DNA from: JANWHQ01 sp963775275
GTDB lineage: Bacteria > Pseudomonadota > Alphaproteobacteria > Caulobacterales > Caulobacteraceae
Length of the DNA: 64,000 bases
Assembly (NCBI GenBank): GCA_963775275.1
Contig: CAVZII010000005.1
Span: forward strand, 2,046,001 to 2,110,000
Direction of reading: 5' to 3'
Under the pieces are notes generated by a model, which was not told where the DNA came from, ran no database searches, and saw only the letters and a program-made list of their open reading frames with translations. Each line of letters opens with the position of its first letter. The stretch's first letter is position 1. Of the stretch, positions 33,250 through 42,066 are shown in pieces. The position numbers and the translations under genes were made by a program.

Positions 33250-34526
33250 GCGATGGCCGGCCTCGCGCCGATGTCCGCCAGCTTCAGCGCCGCCGGCGTG
33301 GCGGCCTTGGCCGGCGAGCGTCCGTCCGCCTTGGCGTCCCTGACGCTGGCGTGGGTCACGCCCACAGTCGCGGCGAGCCCGCACGCGGCGGCGTTGGGCA
33401 GGCCGATCGCAACCCTGAACGATCCGATCTCGCGCGCAGCCTTGCTGAATTGCCACAGGCCGGCCAGGAGCCGCCGCTCTTCGTCCGGCCAGTCGGCGAA
33501 GTCCGCCGACACGCCCGACAGCTGGCATCCGGTCATGGCTTTCAGGCAGGACCGGTCGAGCCGGGCCCGCGCGATCACCGCCCGGGTGCAGCGCTTCATG
33601 ACGCTGACGGTCTCGGCGAGCCGACCCTTGGGCGTGCCGCCGTCCACGCCCAGGATCTCGAGGATCGGGGCCGAGCCCGCGGACGGATCGGCGTTGGACA
33701 GGCGGCCGATGACGCCGGCGCGGCCCCTCAGGCTGAACAGCGTCTCCAGCGACAGGGGCGCGATCACCTTGTGCGCCTTGCCCGCGTCGCGCAGGGGCTT
33801 CAGCACGTCCAGCACCATCAGGTCGATGCTCAGCACGTCCTGGAAGGACAGGGTCTCGCGCCATGCCGGGCCGAGCGGCTGGCCCGTGCGCGCGTCATGC
33901 ACCACCGGCCGCAGCCGCACCGCCGCGCCGGTCAGGCTGCGCATGGAGAACAGCCGCTCGAAGTCGAAGGCGATCCTCAGCTCGCGGCCGTCGGAGGCGG
34001 CCAGCCACAGGGCGCTCCAGTCGGGGCCAGGCGCCGCCTCGGCGCCGCGGGGGACGGGCGCAGGCCGCACCGTCGACGGATCCACGGGCTGGCGCCTGAA
34101 CCCGCCGCCGGGAGCGGACGCCACCCGTTCGAGCCTGAGGCTCGCCGCGGTCCTGTCGCTCAACGCCCGGTCGCCCAGGAAGAAGGCCAGAAGCTCCTTG
34201 AGGATGTTGAGGCTGACCGCCAAGGCCGCCTCGCGGCTGTCGCCGCAGGCCAGCAGGAGGTCGACCTCGCCGATGCGCGCGTAGACGTCGCTCGGCCGCA
34301 GCCGCTGGCGCAGTCGCTGCTCGACGGCCTCCCACACGCGCTCGCGCCGCGCCTCCCAGCGCTCGCCGAGCTGAGCCTTCAGGGCGTCCAGGCCGATGAT
34401 CGTGACGCAGCCGCGCTCGATGAGGCCCGCGCTCGCCAGCCGCAGCAGCACCGCGTCCGCGTCGACCGAAGCCAGTCGCTGGGCAGGCTCAAAGGATCGC
34501 GGCTCATGGGCCGCCGCATGGACCAT
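33246..34526 (-). CDS. Possible degenerate GGDEF/EAL-like protein
   Basis: A 426-residue protein with no family I can state firmly. The region RPSDVYARIGEVDLLLACGD followed by a long helix and FFLGDRAL resembles the cyclase fold of GGDEF domains, but the GG(D/E)EF motif is absent. The later FSMRSLTGAAVRLRPVVHDA and SIDLMVLDVLKPLRDAGK are faintly like an EAL-type barrel without its catalytic residues. Any function would be non-catalytic signalling. The stop lies in the repeat's CTAG. The start is the first ATG with GGGAAG upstream. Confidence 0.6.
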   Translation of the reverse strand: MVHAAAHEPRSFEPAQRLASVDADAVLLRLASAGLIERGCVTIIGLDALKAQLGERWEARRERVWEAVEQRLRQRLRPSDVYARIGEVDLLLACGDSREAALAVSLNILKELLAFFLGDRALSDRTAASLRLERVASAPGGGFRRQPVDPSTVRPAPVPRGAEAAPGPDWSALWLAASDGRELRIAFDFERLFSMRSLTGAAVRLRPVVHDARTGQPLGPAWRETLSFQDVLSIDLMVLDVLKPLRDAGKAHKVIAPLSLETLFSLRGRAGVIGRLSNADPSAGSAPILEILGVDGGTPKGRLAETVSVMKRCTRAVIARARLDRSCLKAMTGCQLSGVSADFADWPDEERRLLAGLWQFSKAAREIGSFRVAIGLPNAAACGLAATVGVTHASVRDAKADGRSPAKAATPAALKLADIGARPAIA

Positions 34527-34805
34527 TCCCGTCTTCCCGAATTCTGGGTGAGCGGGCGCATCCTGCAGCCCGGGACTAACAATGCGCTTGAAAGGCGAAG
34601 AGTTCCACTAAAAAGGGTGTTAATAAAGTTTACCATACTAAAGTAGCAATATTGCGCGCCGTTCGTCATGATCGTCCGATCTCCGGCGCACGCCGCGCCG
34701 GGCGGGTGCGGCGGCCCGGGAAGACGGCCGGACCGGCCAGCGGCTTCCAACCACGGACGAGGTCTGGTTTGCTGCCGCCAGCTTCGCCACAGCCGAGGAT
34801 CCGCC
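34527..34805. other. Divergent intergenic region with AT-rich core
   Basis: About 280 bp separate two divergent genes. Positions 34575-34650 are strikingly AT-rich for this genome (including GTTAATAAAGTTTACC) and presumably contain promoters for one or both genes. I see no palindrome or RNA structure that I can name. Confidence 0.4.
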
Positions 34806-35369
34806 ATGGCCGACGATCAGACCCCCGACCTTCAGGCGCTGGCGCGCGAAGTGCGCTACCTGCGCGACCGGTTCGATATCATCGACGCGGTCCACCGCTA
34901 CAGCCGCGGCATCGACCGCCTGGACGCGCCGCTGATGCAGAGCGCCTACCACCCGGACGCCATCGACGACCGCGGCCCCTTCACCGGCACGCGCGAGGAG
35001 TTCACGGCCTGGGTCTTCCCGCACGTCGGCGCGGCCGGGGGCACCGCCCACAACCTCTCCAACATCACCTGCGAGATCGACGGCGATCAGGCCCACGCCG
35101 AGACCTATGTGACCTTCGCGGTCTGGTCCGCCGACGGCAAGAAGGTGACGATGGGCGGCGGCCGGTACCTGGACCGGCTCGAACGGCGCGACGGTGTTTG
35201 GGCCATCGTGCGGCGCGAGACCATCATGGACTACGTCTTCGAGGCGCCCGGCAACGCCTTGCCGCCCGAGATCCTGCGCGGCGCGCGCAGCAGGGAGGAC
35301 CGCTCCTACCTTCGGCCGCTCGACCTGACGCCCGAGGCGCGGGCCAGGTGGGAGACCCGCAGGAGTTAG
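34806..35369 (+). CDS. SnoaL-like nuclear transport factor 2 family protein
   Basis: A 187-residue SnoaL_4-type protein: LRDRFDIIDAVHRYSRGIDRLDAPLMQSAYHPDAIDD with an HRYSRGIDR motif frequent in this group, GPFTGTREEFTAWVFP, and HNLSNITCEIDGDQAHAETY. This branch is common in Sphingomonads and Caulobacterales near aromatic and steroid genes. The catalytic role is unknown. It is the third member of the fold in the window (with 2518 and 16481), though only distantly similar to them. A hairpin repeat overlaps its end. Confidence 0.87.
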   Translation: MADDQTPDLQALAREVRYLRDRFDIIDAVHRYSRGIDRLDAPLMQSAYHPDAIDDRGPFTGTREEFTAWVFPHVGAAGGTAHNLSNITCEIDGDQAHAETYVTFAVWSADGKKVTMGGGRYLDRLERRDGVWAIVRRETIMDYVFEAPGNALPPEILRGARSREDRSYLRPLDLTPEARARWETRRS

Positions 35370-35417
35370 AGCGCGTTCCGCAGGAGTCGAACCCGGTCTT
35401 GCGGCAGGAACGCGCTC
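35369..35417. terminator. Hairpin with GAGCGCGTTCC arms
   Basis: Perfect 11-bp arms (35369-35379 and 35407-35417) start at the last base of the stop codon. It belongs to an AGAGCGCGTT-type repeat also seen at 39412-39461 and may act as a terminator. Confidence 0.45.
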
Positions 35418-35480
35418 GAGCATTTGAGTCTATAGCGTTTTCCGGCCCCCGGTCCGACCGGAGCCGACGGCGCCCCGCGT

Positions 35481-36344
35481 TCAGGTCCAATAGGCGACCA
35501 CCCTGAACTCCAGGCTCTCGCGGGCGCCGGCCCCGGGGAAGCTGCGGTCGCGGAAGGCGGTGTGCGGCGTGCGCCACGGCCGAGCGTGGTCCAAATCGTA
35601 GAACTTGAAGACGATCAGCTCTTCCGGCTCCAGGTTCGGAAAGTACCACCAGCGGTGGTGCGCCTTGCGCTCGAAGACCCAGGCCGCCGGAAGCTCGGCT
35701 TCGCCCTGGACCGGCGCGTCCAGGGCCTCGGGCGGCGGCAGCTCGTCCACGATCACCAGGGTGTTCGCCACGCCCTCATCGTCGGCGATGGTGCGCGCGT
35801 CGCACAGCGCCAGCGGCCAGTCCTGGGGCGGCGGGCTGAAGGCGCGCCATTGGCCGAGGATGGCGAACCTGGAATAGCCCGGCCCGGCGCCCGACCGCTC
35901 GTAGAGCGCCCTGGCGAAGCGCTCGGCGCTGGCGGTGGTGAAGTCCACGTGGGCGTCGGTGGCCGGCGGTTGCGCCAGGTCGCCTGGCGCGGCGGCGGCC
36001 GAGCGCAGGGTCGCGGTCATCGGCAGGACGACGTTCGCGCCGGTCAGGGCCGACATGAGCCGGACCATCTCGGCGGGATAGACGTGGTCGACCTGCGCCT
36101 TGTCGCGGAAATCGGTCACCGCGCTCTCGTGGCGGACCAGGAGGAAGCCGTTGGTCTCGAGCGACAAAGGCTCGGGGAAGGCGCGGGCGTCGCCGACGCG
36201 CACCTTGGCCGGGGCATAGGTCCCGGTGTTGATCTCAGCCCCCTTGGCCCAGAACCGGCGGTTGGGCCCGGGCCCCGGGACGAGGTAGTCGATCTGGGCG
36301 TCGGCCCCCGGAATGTCGGTCGGCCCGGCTGCGGCTTTGCTCAT
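35481..36344 (-). CDS. CmcJ/NvfI-family oxidoreductase
   Basis: A 287-residue protein of the CmcJ-like family, related to cephamycin CmcJ and fungal NvfI-type non-haem iron enzymes. Motifs are LETNGFLLVRHESAVTDF, ALTGANVVLPMT, DAHVDFTT (an H-X-D iron site), and DWPLALCDARTIADDEGV, with a late FKFYDLDHARPWRTPHTAFRD. The ATG at 36344 follows a G-rich ribosome site. Bacterial members outside antibiotic clusters are uncharacterised. It stands alone. Confidence 0.8.
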   Translation of the reverse strand: MSKAAAGPTDIPGADAQIDYLVPGPGPNRRFWAKGAEINTGTYAPAKVRVGDARAFPEPLSLETNGFLLVRHESAVTDFRDKAQVDHVYPAEMVRLMSALTGANVVLPMTATLRSAAAAPGDLAQPPATDAHVDFTTASAERFARALYERSGAGPGYSRFAILGQWRAFSPPPQDWPLALCDARTIADDEGVANTLVIVDELPPPEALDAPVQGEAELPAAWVFERKAHHRWWYFPNLEPEELIVFKFYDLDHARPWRTPHTAFRDRSFPGAGARESLEFRVVAYWT

Positions 36345-36571
36345 GTTCGGCCCCCCGCCGCCGAGACTATCGCGGCCGCCGGCCCGTTGCGAGGCCGGCT
36401 TCACCTTGTTTTTCCTGAAATTTGGCTGATATAGACAGCATCGAACATCGTTCGGCCTCGCGGCTCTCCTTGGCTCGATCCCGATCGGGACCTCGGCCTG
36501 CTCACGTCGCTTTCCGAAGATTTGATCCCCCGCCGCGCCCGCGTCGGGGGCCCGCTGCGATTGGAGGCCCG

Positions 36572-36844
36572 ATGGCCAAGGAAGAAGCCCTCGAGATGGA
36601 CGGCGTCGTCACCGAGATCCTGCCGGGCGGCCAGTTCCGCGTCAGGATCGAGGGCGACCTGATGGTCCTCGTCTACACCGCCGGCCGGATGCGCCGGAAC
36701 CGGATCAGGACCATGGTCGGCGACCGCGTCACCGTCGAGATGACTGCCTACGACCTGACCCGCGGCCGGCTGATCTATCGCCGCAAGGCCGAGACGGAGG
36801 GGACCTCCGCGCCCCGCCGCACGACGTACCGGCCGCGCCGATGA
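36572..36844 (+). CDS. infA: Translation initiation factor IF-1, extended variant
   Basis: A 90-residue S1-fold protein matching IF-1: MAKEEALEMDGVVTEILPGG, FRVRIEGDLMVLVYTAGRMR, RIRTMVGDRVTVEMTAYDLT and GRLIYRRK. The usual length is 72 residues; this has an extra basic tail of about 18 (TSAPRRTTYRPRR). The core departs from the strongly conserved alphaproteobacterial IF-1 at several positions (MVLVY in place of the usual VLAH region). It may be a second, specialised copy rather than the housekeeping gene. GGAGG precedes the ATG, and the next gene overlaps by four bases. Confidence 0.85.
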   Translation: MAKEEALEMDGVVTEILPGGQFRVRIEGDLMVLVYTAGRMRRNRIRTMVGDRVTVEMTAYDLTRGRLIYRRKAETEGTSAPRRTTYRPRR

Positions 36845-37032
36845 GCTCGGGCCCCGTCCGCATCCTGGTGCGCTGCCCCGCCACGGGCGAGGGCGTCGCC
36901 ACCATGCTGAGGCTCCGGCCGGAGGCCTTCGAGACGCTCAAGGGCGAGTACGCATTCCGCTGCACGCGGTGCGGCGAGGTCCACGCCTGGTCCAGGGACG
37001 ACGCTTGGCTCGAGCCCGAGCGCCAGCGCTAA
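36841..37032 (+). CDS. Small zinc-ribbon-like protein
   Basis: A 63-residue protein with two cysteine sites: VRCPATGE near residue 12 and FRCTRCGEVHAW near residue 40. This CX2C pattern suggests a single zinc ribbon. Its ATG overlaps the stop of the IF-1 gene (ATGA), so it is co-translated. The C-terminus overlaps the convergent hydrolase gene by four bases. No family name is known to me; proteins of this size with a C-CXXC pattern are common but uncharacterised. Confidence 0.7.
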   Translation: MSSGPVRILVRCPATGEGVATMLRLRPEAFETLKGEYAFRCTRCGEVHAWSRDDAWLEPERQR

Positions 37033-37829
37033 TCCTCCTCCAGAAATCCCATGATCGCCGGCAGGGCCGCGGGGTCCTGCATCGTGAACAGATGCCCGCC
37101 CTCGAAGACCTGCAGCCGGGCGCCGGGGATCCGCTCCGCCATCCGGCGCTGGGTCTCCGGCAGGGCGATGCCGTCGTGGCGGCCCGCGGCGATCATCACC
37201 GGGCAGGCGATCTCGCTCAGCCTGTCCCAGGTGTCGTGTTTCGCCCGCGCCTCCAGCTGGCGAAAGGCGCCGCGCGCGCGGCCGGGCTCGTCCGCATAGG
37301 GGTCGGCCGAGCCCATCTGCAAGAGCGTGGCGTATTCCCCGGGATTGGCCTCTGCCCAGGCCGCGTCGCGGCGGGTGTCGGCGATCGGGATCAGATGCTT
37401 CGCCCGCGCCTCGCCGGTCAGGTGGCCGATCTCGTGGAACGGGAACGAGGCGCCGCCCGCGCCGCCCGGCGAGGTGCAGCACAGCACGAGCTTCCTCACC
37501 CTGTCCGGATGCCTGAGGACCAGCTCCTGGGCGACCATGCCGCCGAACGAGACGCCGATCACCAGGGCGTCTGTCCAGCCCATCGCATCGAGCAGCCCCG
37601 CCGCGTCGTCGCCATAGCGGGCCATGGAATAGGGGTCGTCGGGCTTGGAGGCGCGGCCCATGCCGCGCTGGTCGTAGGCGAGCACCTCGAACCTTGTCGG
37701 CAGCGGGCCGTCGAACACGCCGGGCTTCAGGCGAAGGTCCCCGCCCGTGCCCGAGATGTAGAGCAGCCGCGGGCCGGACCCGCCGCGCTCGTAGCAGATC
37801 TCGATGTCGTCGACCTTGGCGAAGGGCAT
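37029..37829 (-). CDS. Alpha/beta hydrolase
   Basis: A 266-residue alpha/beta hydrolase with nucleophile elbow GVSFGG, oxyanion segment ISGTGGDLR, DQRGMG, an acid in GRHDGI and the histidine in GGHLFTM. It resembles 3-oxoadipate enol-lactonase and related carbon-carbon hydrolases, but the exact substrate cannot be read off. No signal peptide is seen. It converges on the small zinc-ribbon gene and is followed upstream by a long repeat. Confidence 0.9.
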   Translation of the reverse strand: MPFAKVDDIEICYERGGSGPRLLYISGTGGDLRLKPGVFDGPLPTRFEVLAYDQRGMGRASKPDDPYSMARYGDDAAGLLDAMGWTDALVIGVSFGGMVAQELVLRHPDRVRKLVLCCTSPGGAGGASFPFHEIGHLTGEARAKHLIPIADTRRDAAWAEANPGEYATLLQMGSADPYADEPGRARGAFRQLEARAKHDTWDRLSEIACPVMIAAGRHDGIALPETQRRMAERIPGARLQVFEGGHLFTMQDPAALPAIMGFLEED

Positions 37830-37845
37830 GGACGGTCCCGGGGTA

Positions 37846-37990
37846 GAACCCTCTCCCCTTGCGGGAGAGGGTGGCCGCCGGATGGCGGCCGGGTGAGGGG
37901 TAGAAAGGCCTTGCCGGATGGGGCTATTGGCCCCTCATCCGGCCTGCGTTCGCAGGCCACCTTCTCCCGCAAGGGGAGAAGGCACAAGGG
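37846..37990. repeat. Mosaic intergenic repeat (CCTCTCCC family), copy c
   Basis: It begins CCCTCTCCCCTTGCGGGAG and ends CTTCTCCCGCAAGGGGAG, with GGCCGCC hairpins, GGTGAGGGG and CCCCTCATCC between. It lies between the divergent hydrolase and transporter genes; the 38040s carry the transporter ribosome site. Confidence 0.75.
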
Positions 37991-38049
37991 CCGCTCGACA
38001 GCGTCCGCCCGGCGGGCGACAGTGGCCGCGCAGTCGGCGAGGGGGCCGG

Positions 38050-39423
38050 ATGACCACGATCGCCCAGGGCGCGCCGGCCGCGTCTCCCGTCGCGCGCGGC
38101 CGCTTCTTCGGAGAGCCCGGTCCGCTCGCCTACCTCGCCTTCACCGAGGCGTGGGAGCGCTTCTCCTACTACGGCATGACCGCGCTTCTGGTGCTCTACA
38201 TGTCCCAGCAGCTGCTGCTGCCCGGGCATGTCGAGCACGTCGCCGGGTTCGCCGGCTTCCGCCGCGCGGTCGAGGGCGTGTTCGGCCCGATGAGCACCCT
38301 GGCGCTCGCCTCCCAGATCATGGGGCTCTACACCGGCCTCGTCTATTTCACCCCGGTGCTGGGCGGCCTGATCGCCGACCGCTTCATCGGCCGCAAGCGC
38401 GCGGTGATCGCCGGGGCGGCCCTGATGAGCGCGGGCCACATCGCCATGGCCTTCGACGCCTCGTTCCTTCTGGCCCTGCTCCTCTTGATCACTGGCTGCG
38501 GCCTGCTCAAGGGCAACATCTCCAGCCAGGTCGGCGAGCTCTATGCCGAGGACGACGGCGAGGGCCGCACCCGCGGCTTCGCCATCTTCTCCATGGGAAT
38601 CAATGTCGGCGCCCTGGTCGGGCCGCTCGCCTGCGGCATCCTCGCCCAGGTCTGGGGCTGGCACGCGGGCTTCGGCCTCGCCGGCGTCCTGATGCTGATG
38701 GGGCTCGCGACCTACGCCCTGGGTATGCGCCATCTGCCCCAGGACCGTCCGCGCCAAAGCGAGCGGCCCGTCGCCGTGCTCACGCCGCACGACATCGGGA
38801 CCGTCGCCTGCATCGGCGTCGCCGCGGCGCTCACCGTCTTCCAGTCGGTGGCCTACTCCCAGAACGGCAACATGAACCTGGTCTGGATCGACGCCAACGT
38901 CGACCTCGCGGTCCTCGGCTTCCACGTTCCGGTCCCCTGGTTCACGTCCATCGACCCCGCGATCAGCATCCTGGCCGTGCCGGGGCTCTTCGCCCTCTGG
39001 CGCTGGCAGGCCGCGCGGGGCAGCGAGCCCGGCGACCTCGGCAAGATCGCCTGGGGGGCGGCCATCGCCGCCATCGCCAACGGCCTCCTGGTCATCGGCT
39101 GCCTGATCGGCGGGCGGGTCTCGATCCTCTGGCCCATCGCCTACGACGTGCTGCTGGGCGTGGCCTTCCTCTACTACTGGCCGACCCTTCTGGCCCTGGT
39201 CTCGCGCGCGGCGCCGCCCCACCTGAAAGCCACCCTGATGGGCGCGGTCTTCCTGTCGCTGTTCGTCTCCAACACCATCGTCGGCCGCCTTGGAGGCCTC
39301 TACGAGCACATGACGCCGGCGGCCTTCTGGGGCATGCACGCCGTCATCGCCGCCACCGGCGCGGTGCTGGCGACGCTCCTCGCCCGGCCGCTCGAGCGCC
39401 GCCTCACGCCGAGAGCGCGTTAG
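38050..39423 (+). CDS. POT-family proton-dependent peptide transporter
   Basis: A 457-residue membrane protein of the proton-coupled oligopeptide transporter family. The signature ExxERFxYYG is exact in TEAWERFSYYGM, and the second PTR2 motif region reads GLVYFTPVLGGLIADRFIGRKR. About 12-14 hydrophobic segments are visible. It would import di- and tripeptides. The ATG at 38050 follows GGGGGCCGG, a weak ribosome site. The stop codon lies in a hairpin repeat. Confidence 0.92.
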   Translation: MTTIAQGAPAASPVARGRFFGEPGPLAYLAFTEAWERFSYYGMTALLVLYMSQQLLLPGHVEHVAGFAGFRRAVEGVFGPMSTLALASQIMGLYTGLVYFTPVLGGLIADRFIGRKRAVIAGAALMSAGHIAMAFDASFLLALLLLITGCGLLKGNISSQVGELYAEDDGEGRTRGFAIFSMGINVGALVGPLACGILAQVWGWHAGFGLAGVLMLMGLATYALGMRHLPQDRPRQSERPVAVLTPHDIGTVACIGVAAALTVFQSVAYSQNGNMNLVWIDANVDLAVLGFHVPVPWFTSIDPAISILAVPGLFALWRWQAARGSEPGDLGKIAWGAAIAAIANGLLVIGCLIGGRVSILWPIAYDVLLGVAFLYYWPTLLALVSRAAPPHLKATLMGAVFLSLFVSNTIVGRLGGLYEHMTPAAFWGMHAVIAATGAVLATLLARPLERRLTPRAR

Positions 39424-39461
39424 GCGAAAGTGTATGCGGTTTCGCCGCTCTAACGCGCTCT
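39412..39461. terminator. Compound hairpin overlapping the transporter stop codon
   Basis: Arms AGAGCGCGTTA (39412-39422) and TAACGCGCTCT (39451-39461) enclose inner arms GGCGAAA and TTTCGCC. A second hairpin with GGAGCACGA/TCGTGCTCC arms follows at 39476-39523. Both are repeat-like; termination is inferred. Confidence 0.5.
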
Positions 39462-39528
39462 GGACATGAGATTCTGGAGCACGATTCAGCGGTCGGGCGT
39501 TCCGCCCGATCGCGTCGTGCTCCAGGGG

Positions 39529-39694
39529 CTAGTGTGGTGGATCAGAAGTTCGCATGATGATGGCGGCGCCCTCGGCTGCGAACTTCTGATCCGTAAACCA
39601 CACTAGAATCATACATTTGCTAGTGTCCTTATCGATTCCGAAGTTCGCATCCGCCTTGCAAATGCGCTGGCGAACTTCGGAATCGGGACACTAG
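39529..39694 (+). repeat. CTAG-ended paired palindrome, copy 3
   Basis: Complete 166-bp element with both palindromes and the AATCATACATTTG linker. It starts directly after the GGAGCACGA hairpin and ends three bases before the stop codon of the convergent SDR gene. Confidence 0.92.
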
Positions 39695-39697
39695 CGG

Positions 39698-40645
39698 TTA
39701 CCCCAGCCGCGCCCGCCGCCGCTTGACGCTCTCGGCGTAGATCGGGCTCGAGACCAGGTTGGGCACGTGCTCGCGCGCCTTGGCGGCGAGCTCGGGGTTG
39801 TCGCCGATCACCTCCAGGATCGCTTCGAACCGCTCGACGATCCCCGGCCGGAACTCCGGCGAGGTGAAGATGTAGAGGGCGTCGGCCCGGATTCCTTCCA
39901 GCACCATCTCGCCCACCTGTTCGGGCTCCCAGCTCATCTCGCCCAGGGTCTTCATCACCTCTGGGTCCATGCGGAAGGCCGGCGACGGCCCGCCAGGCGC
40001 GCCCGCCCCGTCCGCCTCCGCCTTGGGGAAGCGCTCGGGCCGGGTCTTCTCCCAGTCGCGGATGTTGGTCCTGACCCCGCCCGGGCAGAAGGCCGAGACC
40101 CCGATGGGCTCGCCCATCAGCTCCGCGTGCAGGGCTTCGGACAGGCCGACCACGGCGAACTTGGTGGTCACATAGACCCCCGCGCGGCTGTACTGCAGGA
40201 TCCCGCCCATGGAGGCGGTGTTGACGATGTGGCCGCCCTCGCCGTGGGCGCGGATGCGGGGCAGGAAGGTGTGCACCCCGTTGAAGACGCCGTTCAGGTT
40301 GACGTCCACGCCCCAGTCCCAGTCGTTGTAGCTCGCCTCGCTGACGGCGGCCGAGATGCCGATCCCGGCGTTGTTGCACAGCACGTGCACCTTGCCGAAC
40401 ACCGCCTCGGCCTCGTCGGCCGCCGCCGCATAGGCGTCCCGGTCGGTCACGTCGAGCGACAGGAAATGCACGGCGTCGCTGCGCCGGGCCTGCGCGAACC
40501 AGGCCCTGGCCTCGTCGATATGGTCGTTGCGGATATCGGCGATCACCGCCTTCATCCCGGCCGCCGTGAAGGCCTTGGCCATGCCGAGGCCGATGCCCGA
40601 GGCCCCGCCGGTGATGAACGCGACCTTGCCCTCGACCTGTTCCAT
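39698..40645 (-). CDS. SDR-family dehydrogenase, LigD-like group (second copy)
   Basis: A 315-residue SDR: TGGASGIGLGMAKAF, CNNAGIGIS, catalytic NTASMGG serine and YVTTK. It shares the long C-terminal LYIFTSPEFRPGIVERFEAIL block with the SDRs at 17056 and 53633 and with LigD-type lignin-dimer dehydrogenases. ATG at 40645 is chosen because the Rossmann strand starts four residues later; the frame is open far upstream but without SDR similarity. It stands alone between the repeat and a divergent exported-protein gene. Confidence 0.85.
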   Translation of the reverse strand: MEQVEGKVAFITGGASGIGLGMAKAFTAAGMKAVIADIRNDHIDEARAWFAQARRSDAVHFLSLDVTDRDAYAAAADEAEAVFGKVHVLCNNAGIGISAAVSEASYNDWDWGVDVNLNGVFNGVHTFLPRIRAHGEGGHIVNTASMGGILQYSRAGVYVTTKFAVVGLSEALHAELMGEPIGVSAFCPGGVRTNIRDWEKTRPERFPKAEADGAGAPGGPSPAFRMDPEVMKTLGEMSWEPEQVGEMVLEGIRADALYIFTSPEFRPGIVERFEAILEVIGDNPELAAKAREHVPNLVSSPIYAESVKRRRARLG

Positions 40646-40853
40646 GGCTTGCGTATCCTCGTCCCTGTCCGTCAGGCGCCCTTCTAACCTGTCGAGGACA
40701 GGGTAGGGGAGGGGCCAAGGTCGCCTTGTCCCGGGAACGGCGCATCCCGGCGCAGGACGGGTCAGGCGAAGTCGCCGATCGCGGCCACTGGCCTGCGCCC
40801 GAAAAAGGCCATAGACAATGCCCCCGGGAAACGCCGGGAGAGGAGCCAAGCCA

Positions 40854-42023
40854 GTGAAGAGTCGCGGTCTTCCATCACGCAGCGCCACGGCGGTTTCCGC
40901 CGCCGCCGCCGCCGCTGTCCTCCTGTTCGGCGTGACCGGCGCCGTCGCGCAGCAACGGCCCAAGAATCTCGAGACGATGCCCCCGGTGCCGACCAGCTAC
41001 ACGCCCGCGAAGACCGCGTGGGGCGACTATGACTTCCGCGGCACCTGGCCGATCGAGAACATCAACTCGATCCACATCCTGCTCCAGCGGCCCAAGTCCT
41101 ATGGCGACCGCTTCTGGCTGACCGACGCGGAGTTCGCCAAGCGGCTGGCCTACGCCAAGCAGTCCGATTCGCGGTTCTCGACGGACCTGCGCGGAGGCGG
41201 CACCCAGGGCCTGGCCAAATGGGTGGAGACCGACCCCTTCGCCAAGCGCACCTCCATGCTGATCAGCCCCGCCGACGGCCAGCTTCCGGCCCTGACGCCC
41301 GAGGCCGATAAGCTCTTCAAGGAAGGCCGCTCCAGCTGGGTGCCCCACCTGGAGTTCGACTGGGTGACGGACTTCGACACCTGGGACCGCTGCATCTCGC
41401 GCGGCTTCCCGGCCTCGATGTTCCCCTTCCGCTACAACAACGGGATCAAGATCTACCAGTCGCCCGGCTACATCGTGATCGACCTGGAGATGATCCACGA
41501 CGCGCGGGTCATCCCGATCAGCAACGCCCCGGCCTGGCCCAAGAACGTCGAGGGCTGGATGGGCGACAGCCGCGCCCACTGGGAAGGCAAGACGCTGGTC
41601 ATCGAGACGACGAACATCAAGTCCGGCGACAGCGTGTCCCACGACCCCTACAAGCGCGCCGCCTCGCCGATCAATGTGGCGACCCAGGGCGCGCCGCCGC
41701 TCAACACCATCCCGATGAGCAAGCAGGCCAAGGTCGTCGAGCGGCTGACCATGACCGGCCCGGACACGATGACCTACCAGGTCACCTATTCGGATCCTGA
41801 GGTCTACACCAAGCCCTGGACCGCCAGGTTCGACTGGACGCGGGACAACAGCTACCAGTTCTATGAGTACGCCTGCCACGAGGGCGACGTGCAGGTGCGC
41901 AACTACATCACCTCCTCGCGCGCCCACCGCGCCGCCCTTGCCGCGGGCACGGCCAAGGCCGACGAGCCGGACATGCGCGAGCGGTTCGCCAAGCCCTTCG
42001 ACCGGGATCCGGCCGCCCCCTGA
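40854..42023 (+). CDS. Exported hypothetical protein
   Basis: A 389-residue protein with a signal peptide (hydrophobic AVSAAAAAAVLLFGVTGAVA, cleavage near AQQ). The mature part contains WGDYDFRGTWPIENINSIHI, WDRCISRGFPASMFP, IVIDLEMIHDARVIPI and YSDPEVYTKPWTARFDW. It resembles a widespread uncharacterised family of periplasmic proteins in soil Proteobacteria; I know no function. The GTG at 40854 follows GGAGAGGAGCC. It may be periplasmic or outer-membrane associated. Confidence 0.72.
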   Translation: MKSRGLPSRSATAVSAAAAAAVLLFGVTGAVAQQRPKNLETMPPVPTSYTPAKTAWGDYDFRGTWPIENINSIHILLQRPKSYGDRFWLTDAEFAKRLAYAKQSDSRFSTDLRGGGTQGLAKWVETDPFAKRTSMLISPADGQLPALTPEADKLFKEGRSSWVPHLEFDWVTDFDTWDRCISRGFPASMFPFRYNNGIKIYQSPGYIVIDLEMIHDARVIPISNAPAWPKNVEGWMGDSRAHWEGKTLVIETTNIKSGDSVSHDPYKRAASPINVATQGAPPLNTIPMSKQAKVVERLTMTGPDTMTYQVTYSDPEVYTKPWTARFDWTRDNSYQFYEYACHEGDVQVRNYITSSRAHRAALAAGTAKADEPDMRERFAKPFDRDPAAP

Positions 42024-42066
42024 TCCCGCGCCGACGGTTCGGGGCGCGTCCCTGGACCGTCGGGCA

